This document shows, piece after piece, positions 1 through 8,747 of a DNA stretch of 29,641 nt; position 1 is the stretch's first letter; every line of letters starts with the position of its first letter. The translations under genes were made by a program, and so were the position numbers. Origin of the DNA: CAZAJS01 sp964485635 (GTDB lineage: Bacteria; Pseudomonadota; Gammaproteobacteria; Francisellales; Francisellaceae); NCBI GenBank assembly GCA_964485635.1, contig CAZAJS010000008.1, positions 1 through 29,641 of the forward strand, written 5' to 3'. Under the pieces are notes generated by a model. It ran no database searches and was not told the DNA's origin. It saw only the letters and a program-made list of their open reading frames with translations.

Positions 1-2718
1 ATATTTGGGACGCGGAATCAGCGTTTAATTAAAAAGCTATCAAAGCAGGTAACATCGATTAATGCGCTTGAGCCAACAATGCAAGCCTTAACTGATCAAC
101 AGTTGCGTGAAAAAACAGATGAGTTTAAAACACGGTATCAACAAGGTGCGTCTTTAGATCAATTATTGCCTGAAGCCTTTGCTGTTGTTCGGGAAGCATC
201 ATTTCGTGTCAAAGGATTACGTCACTATGATGTCCAGCTGATTGGAGGCATGGTGCTTCATCGCGGTAAAATTGCTGAAATGGCAACAGGTGAAGGGAAA
301 ACATTAGTTGCAACGTTACCTGCTTATTTAAATGGATTAACAGGCAAAGGGGTGCATGTCATTACGGTCAATGACTATTTAGCCCAACGTGATGCAGAGT
401 CTATGTCAAAGTTATATGACTTCTTAGGCTTGACAACTGGAGTGATTGTTGCGAACTTATCCCCTGAGGCAAGAAAAGAAGCTTATGCTTGTGATATTAC
501 TTATGGGACAAACAATGAGTTTGGCTTTGATTATCTACGTGATAATATGGCTTTCAGTGTCGGTGAACAAGTTCAACGGAGTCGTAACTTTGTCATTATT
601 GACGAGGTTGACTCTATTTTAATTGATGAAGCTCGAACACCATTAATTATTTCAGGTGCTACTGATGATAGTACTGAGCTTTATGATGTGTTTAATCAAT
701 TAGTCCCAGGGCTTAAAAAACAAACAGATGAAACTGCTGAGGATGGTGACTTTTATGTCGATGAAAAATCACGCCAAGCGTTTTTAACAGATCAGGGCCA
801 TGAAACAATCGAACAAATGTTGCATCAACAGGGGATTTTAGGTGAAGGTGAAAACCTTTATAGCCCACAGCATGTCACAAAAATGCACTATTTAAATGCA
901 GCGGTGCGAGCGCACTATCTTTATAAGCGTGATGTGGATTATATCGTTCGGGACCAGCAAGTCATTATTATTGATGAAAGTACGGGACGTGCGATGGAAG
1001 GACGTCGTTGGTCAGATGGGTTGCATCAAGCGATAGAAGCTAAAGAAGGGGTGGAAATTCAGGGTGAGAATCAAACACTAGCCTCAATCACGTTCCAAAA
1101 CTTCTTTAAGTTATATAATAAAATGTCAGGTATGACAGGAACAGCTGACACGGAAGCTTTAGAGTTTCATCAGATTTATAATTTAGAAGTTGTTGGCATT
1201 CCAACGAATCGCCCGATTCAACGAAAAGATCATCATGATGTGATTTATGGTGGTCAAAAAGAAAAGTTTCAAGCCATTGCTGATGAAATACAGCAACGAA
1301 CGGAAAAAGGACAGCCAGTACTCGTTGGAACAGCTTCTATTGAGACTTCAGAAACATTAGCCACTTTACTGAAAAAAAGAAAAGTAGCCCATAATGTACT
1401 GAATGCTAAAAACCATGGAAAAGAGGCGCAAATTATTGCACAAGCCGGTTATCCTGGAGCTGTGACCATTGCCACGAATATGGCTGGACGTGGAACCGAT
1501 ATTATTCTTGGTGGGAACTGGGAAGCAGAAATCCAGGATTGGGAAACTCCGCCGGATGAAGCACAGTTAGCAGAAATTAAAGAGGCTTGGAAAGAAAGAA
1601 ACCAAACGGTTTTACAAGCCGGAGGTTTGTGTGTGATTGGTTCAGAGCGCCATGATTCACGACGTATTGATAATCAGTTAAGAGGTCGTGCGGGTCGTCA
1701 AGGTGATCCTGGTGAAAGTCGTTTTTTCTTGTCCATGGACGATAGCTTATTACGCATTTTTGCATCAGAAGCGATGGCTAATCGAATGAAAAGTGCCTTA
1801 CAGGGAGGTGAGTCCTTACAGTTAGGGTTGATTAGTCGTTTTGTTGCAAAGGCACAACAAAAAGTTGAACGATATCATTTTGATATTCGTAAAAATTTAC
1901 TTGAATATGATAATGTTGCAAATTCTCAACGACAAGTGATTTATAAACAACGTCAAGAATTATTAGAAAAAGAAGATGTGTCTAATATTATTGAAAATAT
2001 GCGTCAAGAGGTATTAGAGCAGTTATTTGTTCAATATGTTCCTAAAGATACACTCGAGGATCAGTGGGACCTAGAAGGGCTTGCTCAGTTGCTTAAATCA
2101 GACTTTGATACAGCCGTTGACTTTAATCAATGGCTTGAAATTGATAATATTGACGATCAAGATATCAAACAGCAATTGATTGAAAAAATTGCATCTGATT
2201 ATCAAAGTAAAATTCAATCGCTTGCGGATGAGGATATTCAACGCTTAGAGCGCGTTACTTTAATGCAAAGTTTAGATAGTCATTGGCGTGATCATTTAAG
2301 TGCCTTAGATCATTTGCGTAATAGCATTAATTTAAGAGGATATGCTCAAAAAGATCCGAAAAATGAATATAAGCGTGAAGCATTTGAGTTATTTTCATCA
2401 ATGTTAGATGGATTTAAGTATGAGGTGATTGCCAACTTATCAAAAGTTCGGATTCAAACACCTGAAGAAGCTGAGGCAATGGAGCAGCAATGGAAACAGT
2501 CAGTCAAACATATGGAAGCGCAACATGAAGCCGTGTTGTCAGATGTTGGAGCTGATGATGATTCAAATAAGGCATCGCAAAGCCAGCAAGGGACAAGTGG
2601 TGAAGAACGTGCTGCACCTTATGTAAGACAGGCACCAAAAACGCGTCGGAATGATCCATGCCCGTGCGGTTCTGGTAAAAAATATAAACATTGTCATGGA
2701 AAGCTAGCAGATTCATGA
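1..2718 (+). CDS. secA: Preprotein translocase ATPase SecA (5' end cut by window)
   Basis: SecA is the cytosolic ATPase that drives unfolded preproteins through SecYEG. The frame is open from base 1: residues before the first ATG (79) read FGTRNQR...INALEPT, matching the SecA N-terminus, so the ATG at 79 is internal. By comparison with E. coli SecA about 9 residues lie outside the window; 905 residues are visible. Seen: Walker A TGEGKT (visible residues about 96-101), the [14 protein letters not shown] block at about 201-214, GTADTEA, the motif-VI-like block [15 protein letters not shown], and a C-terminal zinc-binding tail [13 protein letters not shown] (2659-2697). The tail is the usual SecB/ribosome-binding element and implies the protein is complete at the C-terminus. 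It ends 124 bp before rplU with no evident terminator between. Confidence 0.98.
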   Translation: MFGTRNQRLIKKLSKQVTSINALEPTMQALTDQQLREKTDEFKTRYQQGASLDQLLPEAFAVVREASFRVKGLRHYDVQLIGGMVLHRGKIAEMATGEGKTLVATLPAYLNGLTGKGVHVITVNDYLAQRDAESMSKLYDFLGLTTGVIVANLSPEARKEAYACDITYGTNNEFGFDYLRDNMAFSVGEQVQRSRNFVIIDEVDSILIDEARTPLIISGATDDSTELYDVFNQLVPGLKKQTDETAEDGDFYVDEKSRQAFLTDQGHETIEQMLHQQGILGEGENLYSPQHVTKMHYLNAAVRAHYLYKRDVDYIVRDQQVIIIDESTGRAMEGRRWSDGLHQAIEAKEGVEIQGENQTLASITFQNFFKLYNKMSGMTGTADTEALEFHQIYNLEVVGIPTNRPIQRKDHHDVIYGGQKEKFQAIADEIQQRTEKGQPVLVGTASIETSETLATLLKKRKVAHNVLNAKNHGKEAQIIAQAGYPGAVTIATNMAGRGTDIILGGNWEAEIQDWETPPDEAQLAEIKEAWKERNQTVLQAGGLCVIGSERHDSRRIDNQLRGRAGRQGDPGESRFFLSMDDSLLRIFASEAMANRMKSALQGGESLQLGLISRFVAKAQQKVERYHFDIRKNLLEYDNVANSQRQVIYKQRQELLEKEDVSNIIENMRQEVLEQLFVQYVPKDTLEDQWDLEGLAQLLKSDFDTAVDFNQWLEIDNIDDQDIKQQLIEKIASDYQSKIQSLADEDIQRLERVTLMQSLDSHWRDHLSALDHLRNSINLRGYAQKDPKNEYKREAFELFSSMLDGFKYEVIANLSKVRIQTPEEAEAMEQQWKQSVKHMEAQHEAVLSDVGADDDSNKASQSQQGTSGEERAAPYVRQAPKTRRNDPCPCGSGKKYKHCHGKLADS

Positions 2719-2752
2719 TGTGTCTTTTAAAAAACGGTTGAATCCAGATAAA

Positions 2753-2761
2753 TGTTATGCT
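2753..2761 (+). promoter_or_regulatory. Possible extended -10 promoter for rplU-rpmA
   Basis: TGT followed by TATGCT (2756-2761) forms an extended -10 motif about 80 bp upstream of the rplU start. No well-spaced -35 is visible; TTGAAT at 2738-2743 is too close. A TTGACA at 2789-2794 has no matching -10. Weak call based on sequence only. Confidence 0.3.
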
Positions 2762-2842
2762 AGGATAAGCCGATGTGTTTGCGTTGCGTTGACAATGTGA
2801 TAAGAGCTAAAACAAAGATTGATAAAATGGAGCAAATTGGTT

Positions 2843-3154
2843 ATGTTCGCGATTATTAAGGATGGCGGTAAGCAATATAAGGTCAAAGAAGGGCTTACAT
2901 TGGATATTGAAAAAGTTGAAAAAGGGATTGGTGAGACAATCACATTTGATCAAGTATTATTGGTTGGTCAAGATGATGATGTTAAAGTCGGCCAGCCAAC
3001 GGTTGAAGGCGCTTCTGTTGAAGCAGAAGTCGTTGATCAAAAACGTGGCCCTAAAAAACGGATCATTAAGTTCCGTCGTCGTAAAAACAGTGTTCGACGT
3101 CAAGGACACCGTCAGTATTATACAGTTGTAAAAGTTAAATCAATTCAAGCTTAA
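2843..3154 (+). CDS. rplU: 50S ribosomal protein L21
   Basis: L21 is a 23S rRNA-binding protein of the large subunit. The start at 2843 gives 103 residues beginning MFAIIKDGGKQYKV, which aligns with the family N-terminus (E. coli MYAVFQSGGKQHRV, 103 residues). An in-frame ATG at 2819 would add eight residues that the family lacks. A GGAG at 2829-2832 sits 10 nt upstream of 2843. The basic block KFRRRKN and the C-terminal GHRQYYTVVKV are typical. It is followed after 18 bp by rpmA, the conserved L21-L27 pair. obgE, a common partner, is not present downstream. Confidence 0.97.
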   Translation: MFAIIKDGGKQYKVKEGLTLDIEKVEKGIGETITFDQVLLVGQDDDVKVGQPTVEGASVEAEVVDQKRGPKKRIIKFRRRKNSVRRQGHRQYYTVVKVKSIQA

Positions 3155-3172
3155 AGCAAAAGGAGCGGGATT

Positions 3173-3427
3173 ATGGCGCATAAAAAAGCAGGGGGTAGTA
3201 CCCGTAACGGTCGCGATTCGAACCCTAAGTATTTAGGGGTAAAACGTTATGGTGGTGAGTTCGTAAAAGCTGGTACCATCATTGTTCGTCAGCGTGGAAC
3301 TAAATTTCACCCTGGTGAGCATGTTGGTTGTGGTAAAGACCATACATTATATGCGAAAAAAGATGGTCATGTGAAATTTAATATTGGCGGCGAATTCAAG
3401 CGCCAATACGTTTCAGTTGAAGATTAA
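3173..3427 (+). CDS. rpmA: 50S ribosomal protein L27
   Basis: L27 lies at the peptidyl-transferase centre, where its N-terminal tail contacts tRNA. The protein has 84 residues and begins [16 protein letters not shown], the mature bacterial N-terminus without the cleavable leader seen in Firmicutes. [15 protein letters not shown] is the family signature region. AGGAG at 3161-3165 sits 7 nt before the ATG. It is co-transcribed with rplU, and a strong terminator begins 22 bp after the stop. Confidence 0.98.
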   Translation: MAHKKAGGSTRNGRDSNPKYLGVKRYGGEFVKAGTIIVRQRGTKFHPGEHVGCGKDHTLYAKKDGHVKFNIGGEFKRQYVSVED

Positions 3428-3449
3428 GTCTTTGCTTAACCTTTGAAAA

Positions 3450-3480
3450 CAAAAAACCCGACATATCGTCGGGTTTTTTG
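3450..3480 (+). terminator. Rho-independent terminator after rpmA
   Basis: A perfect 13-bp stem (3450-3462 with 3468-3480; core ACCCGAC/GTCGGGT flanked by A and T runs) closes a 5-nt loop. The 3' arm is itself T-rich. The A-rich 5' arm means it could act in both directions, but no convergent gene is present. Confidence 0.93.
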
Positions 3481-3628
3481 TTTGAGTTTTTATGAAAATT
3501 TGTTGATGAATTGTCTTATTTAAAATACTTAGTTTGTATTAAAAAAAGAAGGGGGGCTTATTAACGTGTTAGTCCATGTTTCATTGTTGTTTGGCTTTGT
3601 AAATAAATGAGACAAATTTATAAATTAT

Positions 3629-3643
3629 TGATGATTTTTGTCA
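3629..3643. promoter_or_regulatory. Weak Fur-box-like site upstream of LbtU-like genes
   Basis: TGATGATTTTTGTCA matches the 7-1-7 Fur consensus TGATAAT-N-ATTATCA at 11 of 14 defined bases. Known background: FupA/FslE-type genes are iron-regulated in Francisella. Against it: the site lies about 70 bp upstream of the best -35, and AT-rich DNA gives such matches by chance. Confidence 0.27.
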
Positions 3644-3711
3644 TTATGCGCCGGTAAAGAAAGCAAATTATAATATTTCTTAAATGCTTATTAAAAATTT
3701 TTTTTTCCATC

Positions 3712-3739
3712 TTGGCTTTTATAATCAGTTTGCTATTAT
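3712..3739 (+). promoter_or_regulatory. Promoter for the LbtU-like gene pair
   Basis: -35 TTGGCT (3712-3717), 16-bp spacer, -10 TATTAT (3734-3739) preceded by TGC, an extended -10. Transcription would start near 3746, giving a 5' leader of about 43 nt with AAAGGGGG (3773-3780) before the ATG at 3789. Confidence 0.55.
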
Positions 3740-3788
3740 GGGAAAAGTCAATCACGATAATTTCAGACAAACAAAGGGGGCCAGTCAT

Positions 3789-5159
3789 ATGCCAATGAAT
3801 AAAAAGATAATAGCGATGTCAATGTTATCAATTTGTGCAACAGCAACAACAGCTTTAGCGAATCAAGATAGTGCAAAGCTACAAGATTTGCAGCGTCAAC
3901 TCAACCAGCTTAAAACACAAATTGAACAACCGCCTGAGTCAACATCACAAAGCGCAGAATCAAGTTTTAGTCAGCACCGAGGCTCTGATGAAAGTTTATT
4001 TGCTTTAGATAGTCAATATACGCCATTTGCTAAGTTACCATCAAGTCAAATGCCATTAGCATTTTTGATGCAACGTAATAATTATGGTGATAACCGTGTG
4101 ATTATGGGGGGCTATTTAGAAGGGGTTGGCCAATTATGGAATGGCGATAAAATTGGCACCGCAAAACCTGATGGTATGGGTGGACATACGCAAAGAACTT
4201 TTAATGATGGTGGCGGCTTTGCATTAACGAATGCTAAAATTTATATGGCAACCAATATTGGCCATTACGTGCAAGGCTTTATGTCGATGCAGGGCAATCA
4301 GTCAGGTAATGTGGATGTCTTAGAAGGCTTTGTTACCTTAGGAAATTTAAAAGAAAGCCCTTTTTATATGACTTTTGGTAAATCGCGCCCTTCAATGGGA
4401 ACGTATGCTGGTGGCGCTCCATTTATGAGTGGGCTGGCACAAGGGATGTTTCGACCTGGTTATATAACGAATGCCACCTTTGGTTATCAATCGAATAATG
4501 ATCAAATGGGGCAAAAAGGCATCCAAGTATCCGTATTTTCACCAAAAAGTAATGGACCTGCAGAAAATGATATGAAGAGTGCCGATTTTACTATTAGTGG
4601 CGGCTATACGGATACTATTGATAATTTTTCTTTTGGTGGTATTTTGGGTTATGTTTATGACTGGCGTGGTACAGGGATGGCTGCAACCGCTAATTTAGAC
4701 AGTCAAACAATTGCAGGTCAAGGCCAATTGGATCGCAATGGTGTTGTTAATTTTGATGGTCAATTGGGGTATCAATATAACAATGACTTAAATTATGGGT
4801 TAGGCTTCGGTGGCTCAATGACAACAAGTGAAGTATTTACTGGTCAAAATAATGATAAAGGGCGTGCTGGGGCATGGTATTTATCTGGACAGGTTGTTCC
4901 GAAAATCGCCGGCCGTAATACGACTTTTAGTGTGTCTTATAATCGTGCTTATAATACCGATAGATTACCGATGGGGATTAATGCAAATGATCCGACGCAA
5001 GGCTGGGCTATTTTAGGGGCAAAAGAAGAATATATTGCTAGTGTGACACGGCCTTTATTTAGTGATAATCTTTCCACATCGCTAGAGTATGCTCATTTAG
5101 ATTTGCAAAGCGGTCAAAGTACTAATTTAGTGACATTGATGGTATCAGCTTATATTTAA
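3789..5159 (+). CDS. LbtU/FupA-family outer-membrane protein, copy 1
   Basis: Likely a TonB-independent outer-membrane protein for siderophore or iron uptake, by similarity of layout and motifs to Legionella LbtU and Francisella FupA/FslE; I recognise the family but cannot run a search. The start at 3789 (456 residues) is chosen because GGGGG at 3776-3780 lies 8 nt upstream and gives a clean signal peptide (about residues 1-24, ending TALA before NQD). The upstream in-frame ATG at 3684 lies before the predicted promoter. Residues about 28-47 form a short Leu/Gln heptad coiled coil, followed by a Ser-rich linker and a long Gly/aromatic beta-barrel region. Conserved blocks include YTPFAKLPSSQ, TFGKSRPSMGTYAGGAPFMSG and YDWRGTGM. 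The protein ends in an aromatic/aliphatic strand (MVSAYI). It is followed 43 bp later by a close paralog. Confidence 0.75.
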   Translation: MPMNKKIIAMSMLSICATATTALANQDSAKLQDLQRQLNQLKTQIEQPPESTSQSAESSFSQHRGSDESLFALDSQYTPFAKLPSSQMPLAFLMQRNNYGDNRVIMGGYLEGVGQLWNGDKIGTAKPDGMGGHTQRTFNDGGGFALTNAKIYMATNIGHYVQGFMSMQGNQSGNVDVLEGFVTLGNLKESPFYMTFGKSRPSMGTYAGGAPFMSGLAQGMFRPGYITNATFGYQSNNDQMGQKGIQVSVFSPKSNGPAENDMKSADFTISGGYTDTIDNFSFGGILGYVYDWRGTGMAATANLDSQTIAGQGQLDRNGVVNFDGQLGYQYNNDLNYGLGFGGSMTTSEVFTGQNNDKGRAGAWYLSGQVVPKIAGRNTTFSVSYNRAYNTDRLPMGINANDPTQGWAILGAKEEYIASVTRPLFSDNLSTSLEYAHLDLQSGQSTNLVTLMVSAYI

Positions 5160-5202
5160 AAAATTGACAAATATTTTATTTAAATTTAACAAGGATCAAT
5201 TT

Positions 5203-6594
5203 ATGCCTCATCAAATAAAAAAATGGTTAATTATGGCAGGAATGTCGTTAAGTACGGTGTCAATAGGATTAGGCCAAGATGCATCAGCGCAGCATCATAT
5301 GGCTTTAAATGATTTGCAAAATCAAATTGATGCCTTAAAAGCACAAATCCAAACATCTGAAAGTAATGATGTGGCCTCTGATCAGCAAGCGAACCAATCA
5401 ACACAGTTTGGAACACATCGAGGTGCAGCTCAAAGTCTATTTGCATTAGATCGACAATATACCCCATTTGCTAAGCTACCTTCTAGCCAAGTTCCGCTTG
5501 GCGTATTAATGCAACGCAACAATTATCATGATGGTCAGGTCGTTATTGGAGGTTATGTTGAGAGTATTGCGCAATTGTGGAATAATCAAAATATGCAGAT
5601 GCAACGGGCTGGTTCACAGACAAAAGATTTTCCAAGTGGTGGTGGCTTTGCTTTATCAAATGCGAAATTGTATTTAATGTCAAATCTTGGTCATTATGTA
5701 CAAGGGTTTATGACATTTCAAGGCCAACAAAGTCAAGATGTTCATATTTTAGAAGGGTTTGTCAATATTGGAAACTTACAAGAAAGTCCTTTTTTTATGA
5801 CATTTGGTAAAACGCGTCCATCGATGGGAACTTATGCCAGTGGGGCACCTTTTATGAGTGGTTTAACACAAGGTATGTTTCGTCCAGATTACTTTACAAA
5901 TGCTACATTTGGATATCAAACAGCGGCGACAGGCAATGTGGAGCAAGGGGTAGAAATATCAGTGTTTTCACCTAAAAGCAATGGCGCACCAGGTAATGAT
6001 CTATCAAGTGCTGATTTTATTATTAGTGCAGGTGATTCTGAGACAATTGGGCCAGTCTCTGTTTCTGGTTTACTTGGCTATGTCTATGATTGGCGTGGTA
6101 CTGGTATGGGGGCGACATCTGGAACAGTTGATGGTTCGGCTGCCGATGTAGGAGCATTAAATCGTAACGGGGTCATTAATTTTGACGGACAAATCGGTTA
6201 CCACTATAGTGACCAGTTAAATTATGGTTTGGGCATCGGTGGTGCCACAACAACCCAAACATCACAAGCCACAAACAATGAACGTGCCGGTGCGTGGTAT
6301 GTTTCAGGTAATGTTACCCCTGTGATTAAAGGGCGCCCAACACATTTTGGTATCACATACGGACATGCGTACAATACAGAACGTTTACCAATGGGGTTAG
6401 ATGCGCATGATCCTTCAAAAGGTTGGGCAACATTAGGGGCTCAAGATGAGTTTTTGATTAGCGCCTCACGTAATGTATTTAACGATAATTTTAAAGTTTC
6501 ACTCGAATATGGCTATTTAGGCTTGCATGATGAACCAGGTCAAAAGGAGCGATATACTAATTTAGCTACCTTAATGCTTGCCACTTACTTCTAA
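5203..6594 (+). CDS. LbtU/FupA-family outer-membrane protein, copy 2
   Basis: A paralog of the preceding gene with the same order of parts. The start at 5203 (463 residues) has AAGGA at 5191-5195, 7 nt upstream; the longer in-frame start at 5164 lacks a signal-peptide N-terminus. Signal peptide about residues 1-29 (cleavage after ASA), coiled coil about 33-51, then the barrel. Shared blocks: SLFALDxQYTPFAKLPSSQ, MQRNNY, SPFFMTFGKTRPSMGTYA and VFSPKSNG. The barrel halves are clearly homologous while the N-terminal linkers and some loops differ, as expected if surface loops diversified after duplication. The C-terminus ends in MLATYF with the usual terminal aromatic. Probably transcribed with copy 1. 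The exact ligand is unknown. Confidence 0.75.
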   Translation: MPHQIKKWLIMAGMSLSTVSIGLGQDASAQHHMALNDLQNQIDALKAQIQTSESNDVASDQQANQSTQFGTHRGAAQSLFALDRQYTPFAKLPSSQVPLGVLMQRNNYHDGQVVIGGYVESIAQLWNNQNMQMQRAGSQTKDFPSGGGFALSNAKLYLMSNLGHYVQGFMTFQGQQSQDVHILEGFVNIGNLQESPFFMTFGKTRPSMGTYASGAPFMSGLTQGMFRPDYFTNATFGYQTAATGNVEQGVEISVFSPKSNGAPGNDLSSADFIISAGDSETIGPVSVSGLLGYVYDWRGTGMGATSGTVDGSAADVGALNRNGVINFDGQIGYHYSDQLNYGLGIGGATTTQTSQATNNERAGAWYVSGNVTPVIKGRPTHFGITYGHAYNTERLPMGLDAHDPSKGWATLGAQDEFLISASRNVFNDNFKVSLEYGYLGLHDEPGQKERYTNLATLMLATYF

Positions 6595-6695
6595 ACCAAT
6601 ATATATCATCATCTTATTAAAAAATTATTTGTGTTGATGAAAAGGTAGCATGCCTTTTATAGAACGTGTAAACTATCATCTAGATCAGTCTAAAT

Positions 6696-7157
6696 ATGAT
6701 ATCATCTATGGTACAAAATAAATCAAACATTCAATCATACTTGATAAAAATGATATTTTTATCAAGTATGATATTTGGTCTTATGTCTCAGGCTCTAGGG
6801 ATACAAGTTTTATCTGATGGCCAAGATGATTTATCATTGCAACAGCAACTTGATAAAACCAATGCCATTCAACAGACTTCTGATACAGTAAAAGCTCAGG
6901 CATCGAATACAGATAATACAACAAATGCTCAACGTAAAGCGAAAAAAACGGCAACAACGTCAGATCAAATTGCTCAGTTAGTCGTTCAATTAGGGCAAAA
7001 AGTAGATCAGGCCGTTAAGCGGGTTGAATCAAAACAAGATGATTTGACTGATTATCAAAATGAAATGTTGTATGCTAATTATTTACAAGCCAAGCAAAAT
7101 CAATTAATGCTTTTGCAGAATCAGCAAATGCTACAAGCAATAAAAACAAAAAAATAA
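6696..7157 (+). CDS. Small exported Gln-rich coiled-coil protein (unrecognised)
   Basis: I do not recognise this family. The 153-residue product has a likely signal peptide: Lys at 9 and 18, then a hydrophobic stretch at about 19-39 ending SQALG. A polar Thr/Asn/Gln linker follows (about 45-88), then an amphipathic Gln-rich helix (about 89-150) with heptad-like Leu/Val spacing, suggesting an envelope coiled coil. The start is uncertain: ATG 6696, 6708 and 6750 are all in frame and none has a good Shine-Dalgarno; 6708 still gives a positively charged n-region. A perfect palindrome (6734-6772) lies in codons 13-26. It sits between the LbtU/FupA pair and lysS, so a role alongside the outer-membrane proteins is possible but only by position. 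Confidence 0.65.
   Translation: MISSMVQNKSNIQSYLIKMIFLSSMIFGLMSQALGIQVLSDGQDDLSLQQQLDKTNAIQQTSDTVKAQASNTDNTTNAQRKAKKTATTSDQIAQLVVQLGQKVDQAVKRVESKQDDLTDYQNEMLYANYLQAKQNQLMLLQNQQMLQAIKTKK
6734..6772. repeat. Perfect 18-bp inverted repeat with 3-nt centre
   Basis: Left arm ATCATACTTGATAAAAAT (6734-6751), centre GAT, right arm the exact reverse complement (6755-6772). The dyad stops at an A/A mismatch just outside. It lies at the start of the small exported-protein gene, with the in-frame ATG at 6750 straddling the end of the left arm. No T-tract follows, so it is not a standard terminator. It could be a regulator-binding dyad or an mRNA hairpin. Confidence 0.95.
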
Positions 7158-7185
7158 AAGACAAGAAATCTAAGTAGAGGACGCA

Positions 7186-8712
7186 ATGAATCAAAATACA
7201 TCACACTCACAGACGCCGCTTGATGAAAATCAGCAAATTCAAGTACGTAAAGAAAAATTAGCACAATTTACCCAAGATAATAATGGGCTAGCGTATCGAA
7301 ATGACTTTCGTCGTGATGTCGTTGCGGCTTGTCTAAAAAAAAGATTTGATGATTGGAGCAAAGAGCAGCTAGCAAGTGCTGAAAACAAAACAACGTATCA
7401 TTTAGCAGGGCGTATTGTATTAAAACGCGTCATGGGAAAAGCTGCCTTTGTGACATTGCAAGATATGTCCGGGCAAATTCAAATTTATTTGCGAAAAAAT
7501 GATTTACCGGAAGGGCATTATAAACAACTGATTGAGGTTTTAGACCTTGGCGATATCATTGGAGTGGCTGGTGTGCTGTTTAAAACCAATACCGGTGAGC
7601 TCTCAATTTATGCATCACAAGCGGATTTATTAACAAAATCATTACGACCATTGCCCGACAAGTATCATGGATTACATGATACCGAATCTCGCTATCGACA
7701 ACGTTATGTTGACTTAATGACCAATGATCATAGTCGTCATGTTTTTCAGGTTCGGTCACAAACTTTGAATTTTATACGCCAGTATTTTGTCGATAAAAAA
7801 TTCATGGAAGTAGAAACACCGATGATGCAGCCAATTCCAGGTGGCGCGACAGCCAAGCCATTTGAAACCTATCATAATGCGCTTGATATGCCTCTTTATT
7901 TGCGAATCGCGCCGGAGTTATATTTAAAACGTCTTGTTGTGGGTGGTTTTGAGCAGGTATTTGAAATTAATCGGAACTTTCGTAATGAAGGCGTCTCTTC
8001 GCGTCATAATCCTGAGTTTACCATGTTAGAATTCTATCAAGCCTATACCGATTACCAAGATTTGATGAATTTGACAGAGGATATGATTACTCAATTGGTT
8101 GTCCACTTATTTGGCGAGCCTAAATTAACCTATCAAGGGGATGAATATGATTTTTCAGGCCCTTTTGAGCGGATGAGTCTGTTTGATGCCATTGTGCATT
8201 ATAATGAAACAATTGAGCCACGAGATATTCAGGATTTAGCTTCTGCTAAACAAGTGGCTCAATCGCTTGGATTAAAAGTTGATCAACATGCCGGGCTCGG
8301 AAAAGTCCAAACAGAAATTTTTGAAGCTACTGTTGAACCTTATTTGAAGGGCCCCATTTTTATTACGCAATATCCTTCTGAAGTGTCTCCATTAGCACGG
8401 CGGAATGATCAAGATCCATCCGTAACAGATCGATTTGAGTTTTTTATTGGGGGGCGAGAAATTGCTAATGGATTTTCTGAGTTAAATGATCCTCAAGATC
8501 AAGCAGACCGCTTTCAGCAACAAGTTGCTGCAAAGAATGCTGGAGACCAAGAGGCGATGTATTATGATGCGGATTATATTGAAGCTTTAGAATATGGACT
8601 TCCTCCAACGGCGGGAGAGGGCATCGGTATTGACCGATTAGTCATGTACTTGACAGATTCGCCTTCTATCCGAGATGTTATTTTATTTCCTCATATGCGT
8701 TATACATCTTAA
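7186..8712 (+). CDS. lysS: Lysyl-tRNA synthetase, class II
   Basis: Charges tRNA-Lys with lysine in the cytoplasm. 508 residues, about the family length (E. coli LysS 505). An N-terminal OB-fold anticodon-binding domain covers about residues 65-160 ([27 protein letters not shown]). Class II motif 2 lies near 262-285 ([26 protein letters not shown]) and motif 3 near 475-492 ([14 protein letters not shown]). GAGG lies a few bases before ATG 7186. prfB, its partner in enterics, is absent; the gene follows the small exported protein by 28 bp and precedes a membrane protein by 35 bp with no clear terminator on either side. Confidence 0.97.
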   Translation: MNQNTSHSQTPLDENQQIQVRKEKLAQFTQDNNGLAYRNDFRRDVVAACLKKRFDDWSKEQLASAENKTTYHLAGRIVLKRVMGKAAFVTLQDMSGQIQIYLRKNDLPEGHYKQLIEVLDLGDIIGVAGVLFKTNTGELSIYASQADLLTKSLRPLPDKYHGLHDTESRYRQRYVDLMTNDHSRHVFQVRSQTLNFIRQYFVDKKFMEVETPMMQPIPGGATAKPFETYHNALDMPLYLRIAPELYLKRLVVGGFEQVFEINRNFRNEGVSSRHNPEFTMLEFYQAYTDYQDLMNLTEDMITQLVVHLFGEPKLTYQGDEYDFSGPFERMSLFDAIVHYNETIEPRDIQDLASAKQVAQSLGLKVDQHAGLGKVQTEIFEATVEPYLKGPIFITQYPSEVSPLARRNDQDPSVTDRFEFFIGGREIANGFSELNDPQDQADRFQQQVAAKNAGDQEAMYYDADYIEALEYGLPPTAGEGIGIDRLVMYLTDSPSIRDVILFPHMRYTS

Positions 8713-8747
8713 CGGCGGCCTTTTTATTGAAATAAGGAGACCCACGA

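Larger units (their letters stand above)
3481..3788. other. Intergenic region between rpmA terminator and first LbtU-like gene
   Basis: About 300 bp, very AT-rich, with no convincing gene. It holds an A7-G-AA-G6 purine run around 3541-3556, a 12-bp palindrome AATTTATAAATT at 3615-3626, a weak Fur-like site at 3629-3643, a TATAAT at 3669-3674 with no spaced -35, and the promoter at 3712-3739. Its length and the shift from ribosomal to surface-protein genes suggest a regulatory upstream region. Confidence 0.6.

Noticed and set aside
2819..2842. Longer start for L21 (ATG 2819)
   Set aside because: The extra eight residues are absent from the family, and ATG 2843 has its own Shine-Dalgarno.
3566..3610. 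Short GTG-started ORF (14 codons) after a G-rich run, possibly a leader peptide
   Set aside because: No regulatory codon pattern, no attenuator after it, and it lies upstream of the best promoter.
3684..3788. Longer start for the first LbtU-like gene (ATG 3684)
   Set aside because: It lies upstream of the predicted promoter and would bury the signal peptide; ATG 3789 has a strong G-rich ribosome-binding site.
6640..6658. AAAAGG/CCTTTT hairpin as a terminator of the second LbtU-like gene
   Set aside because: The stem is only 6-7 bp, mostly A-T, and no real T-tract follows.
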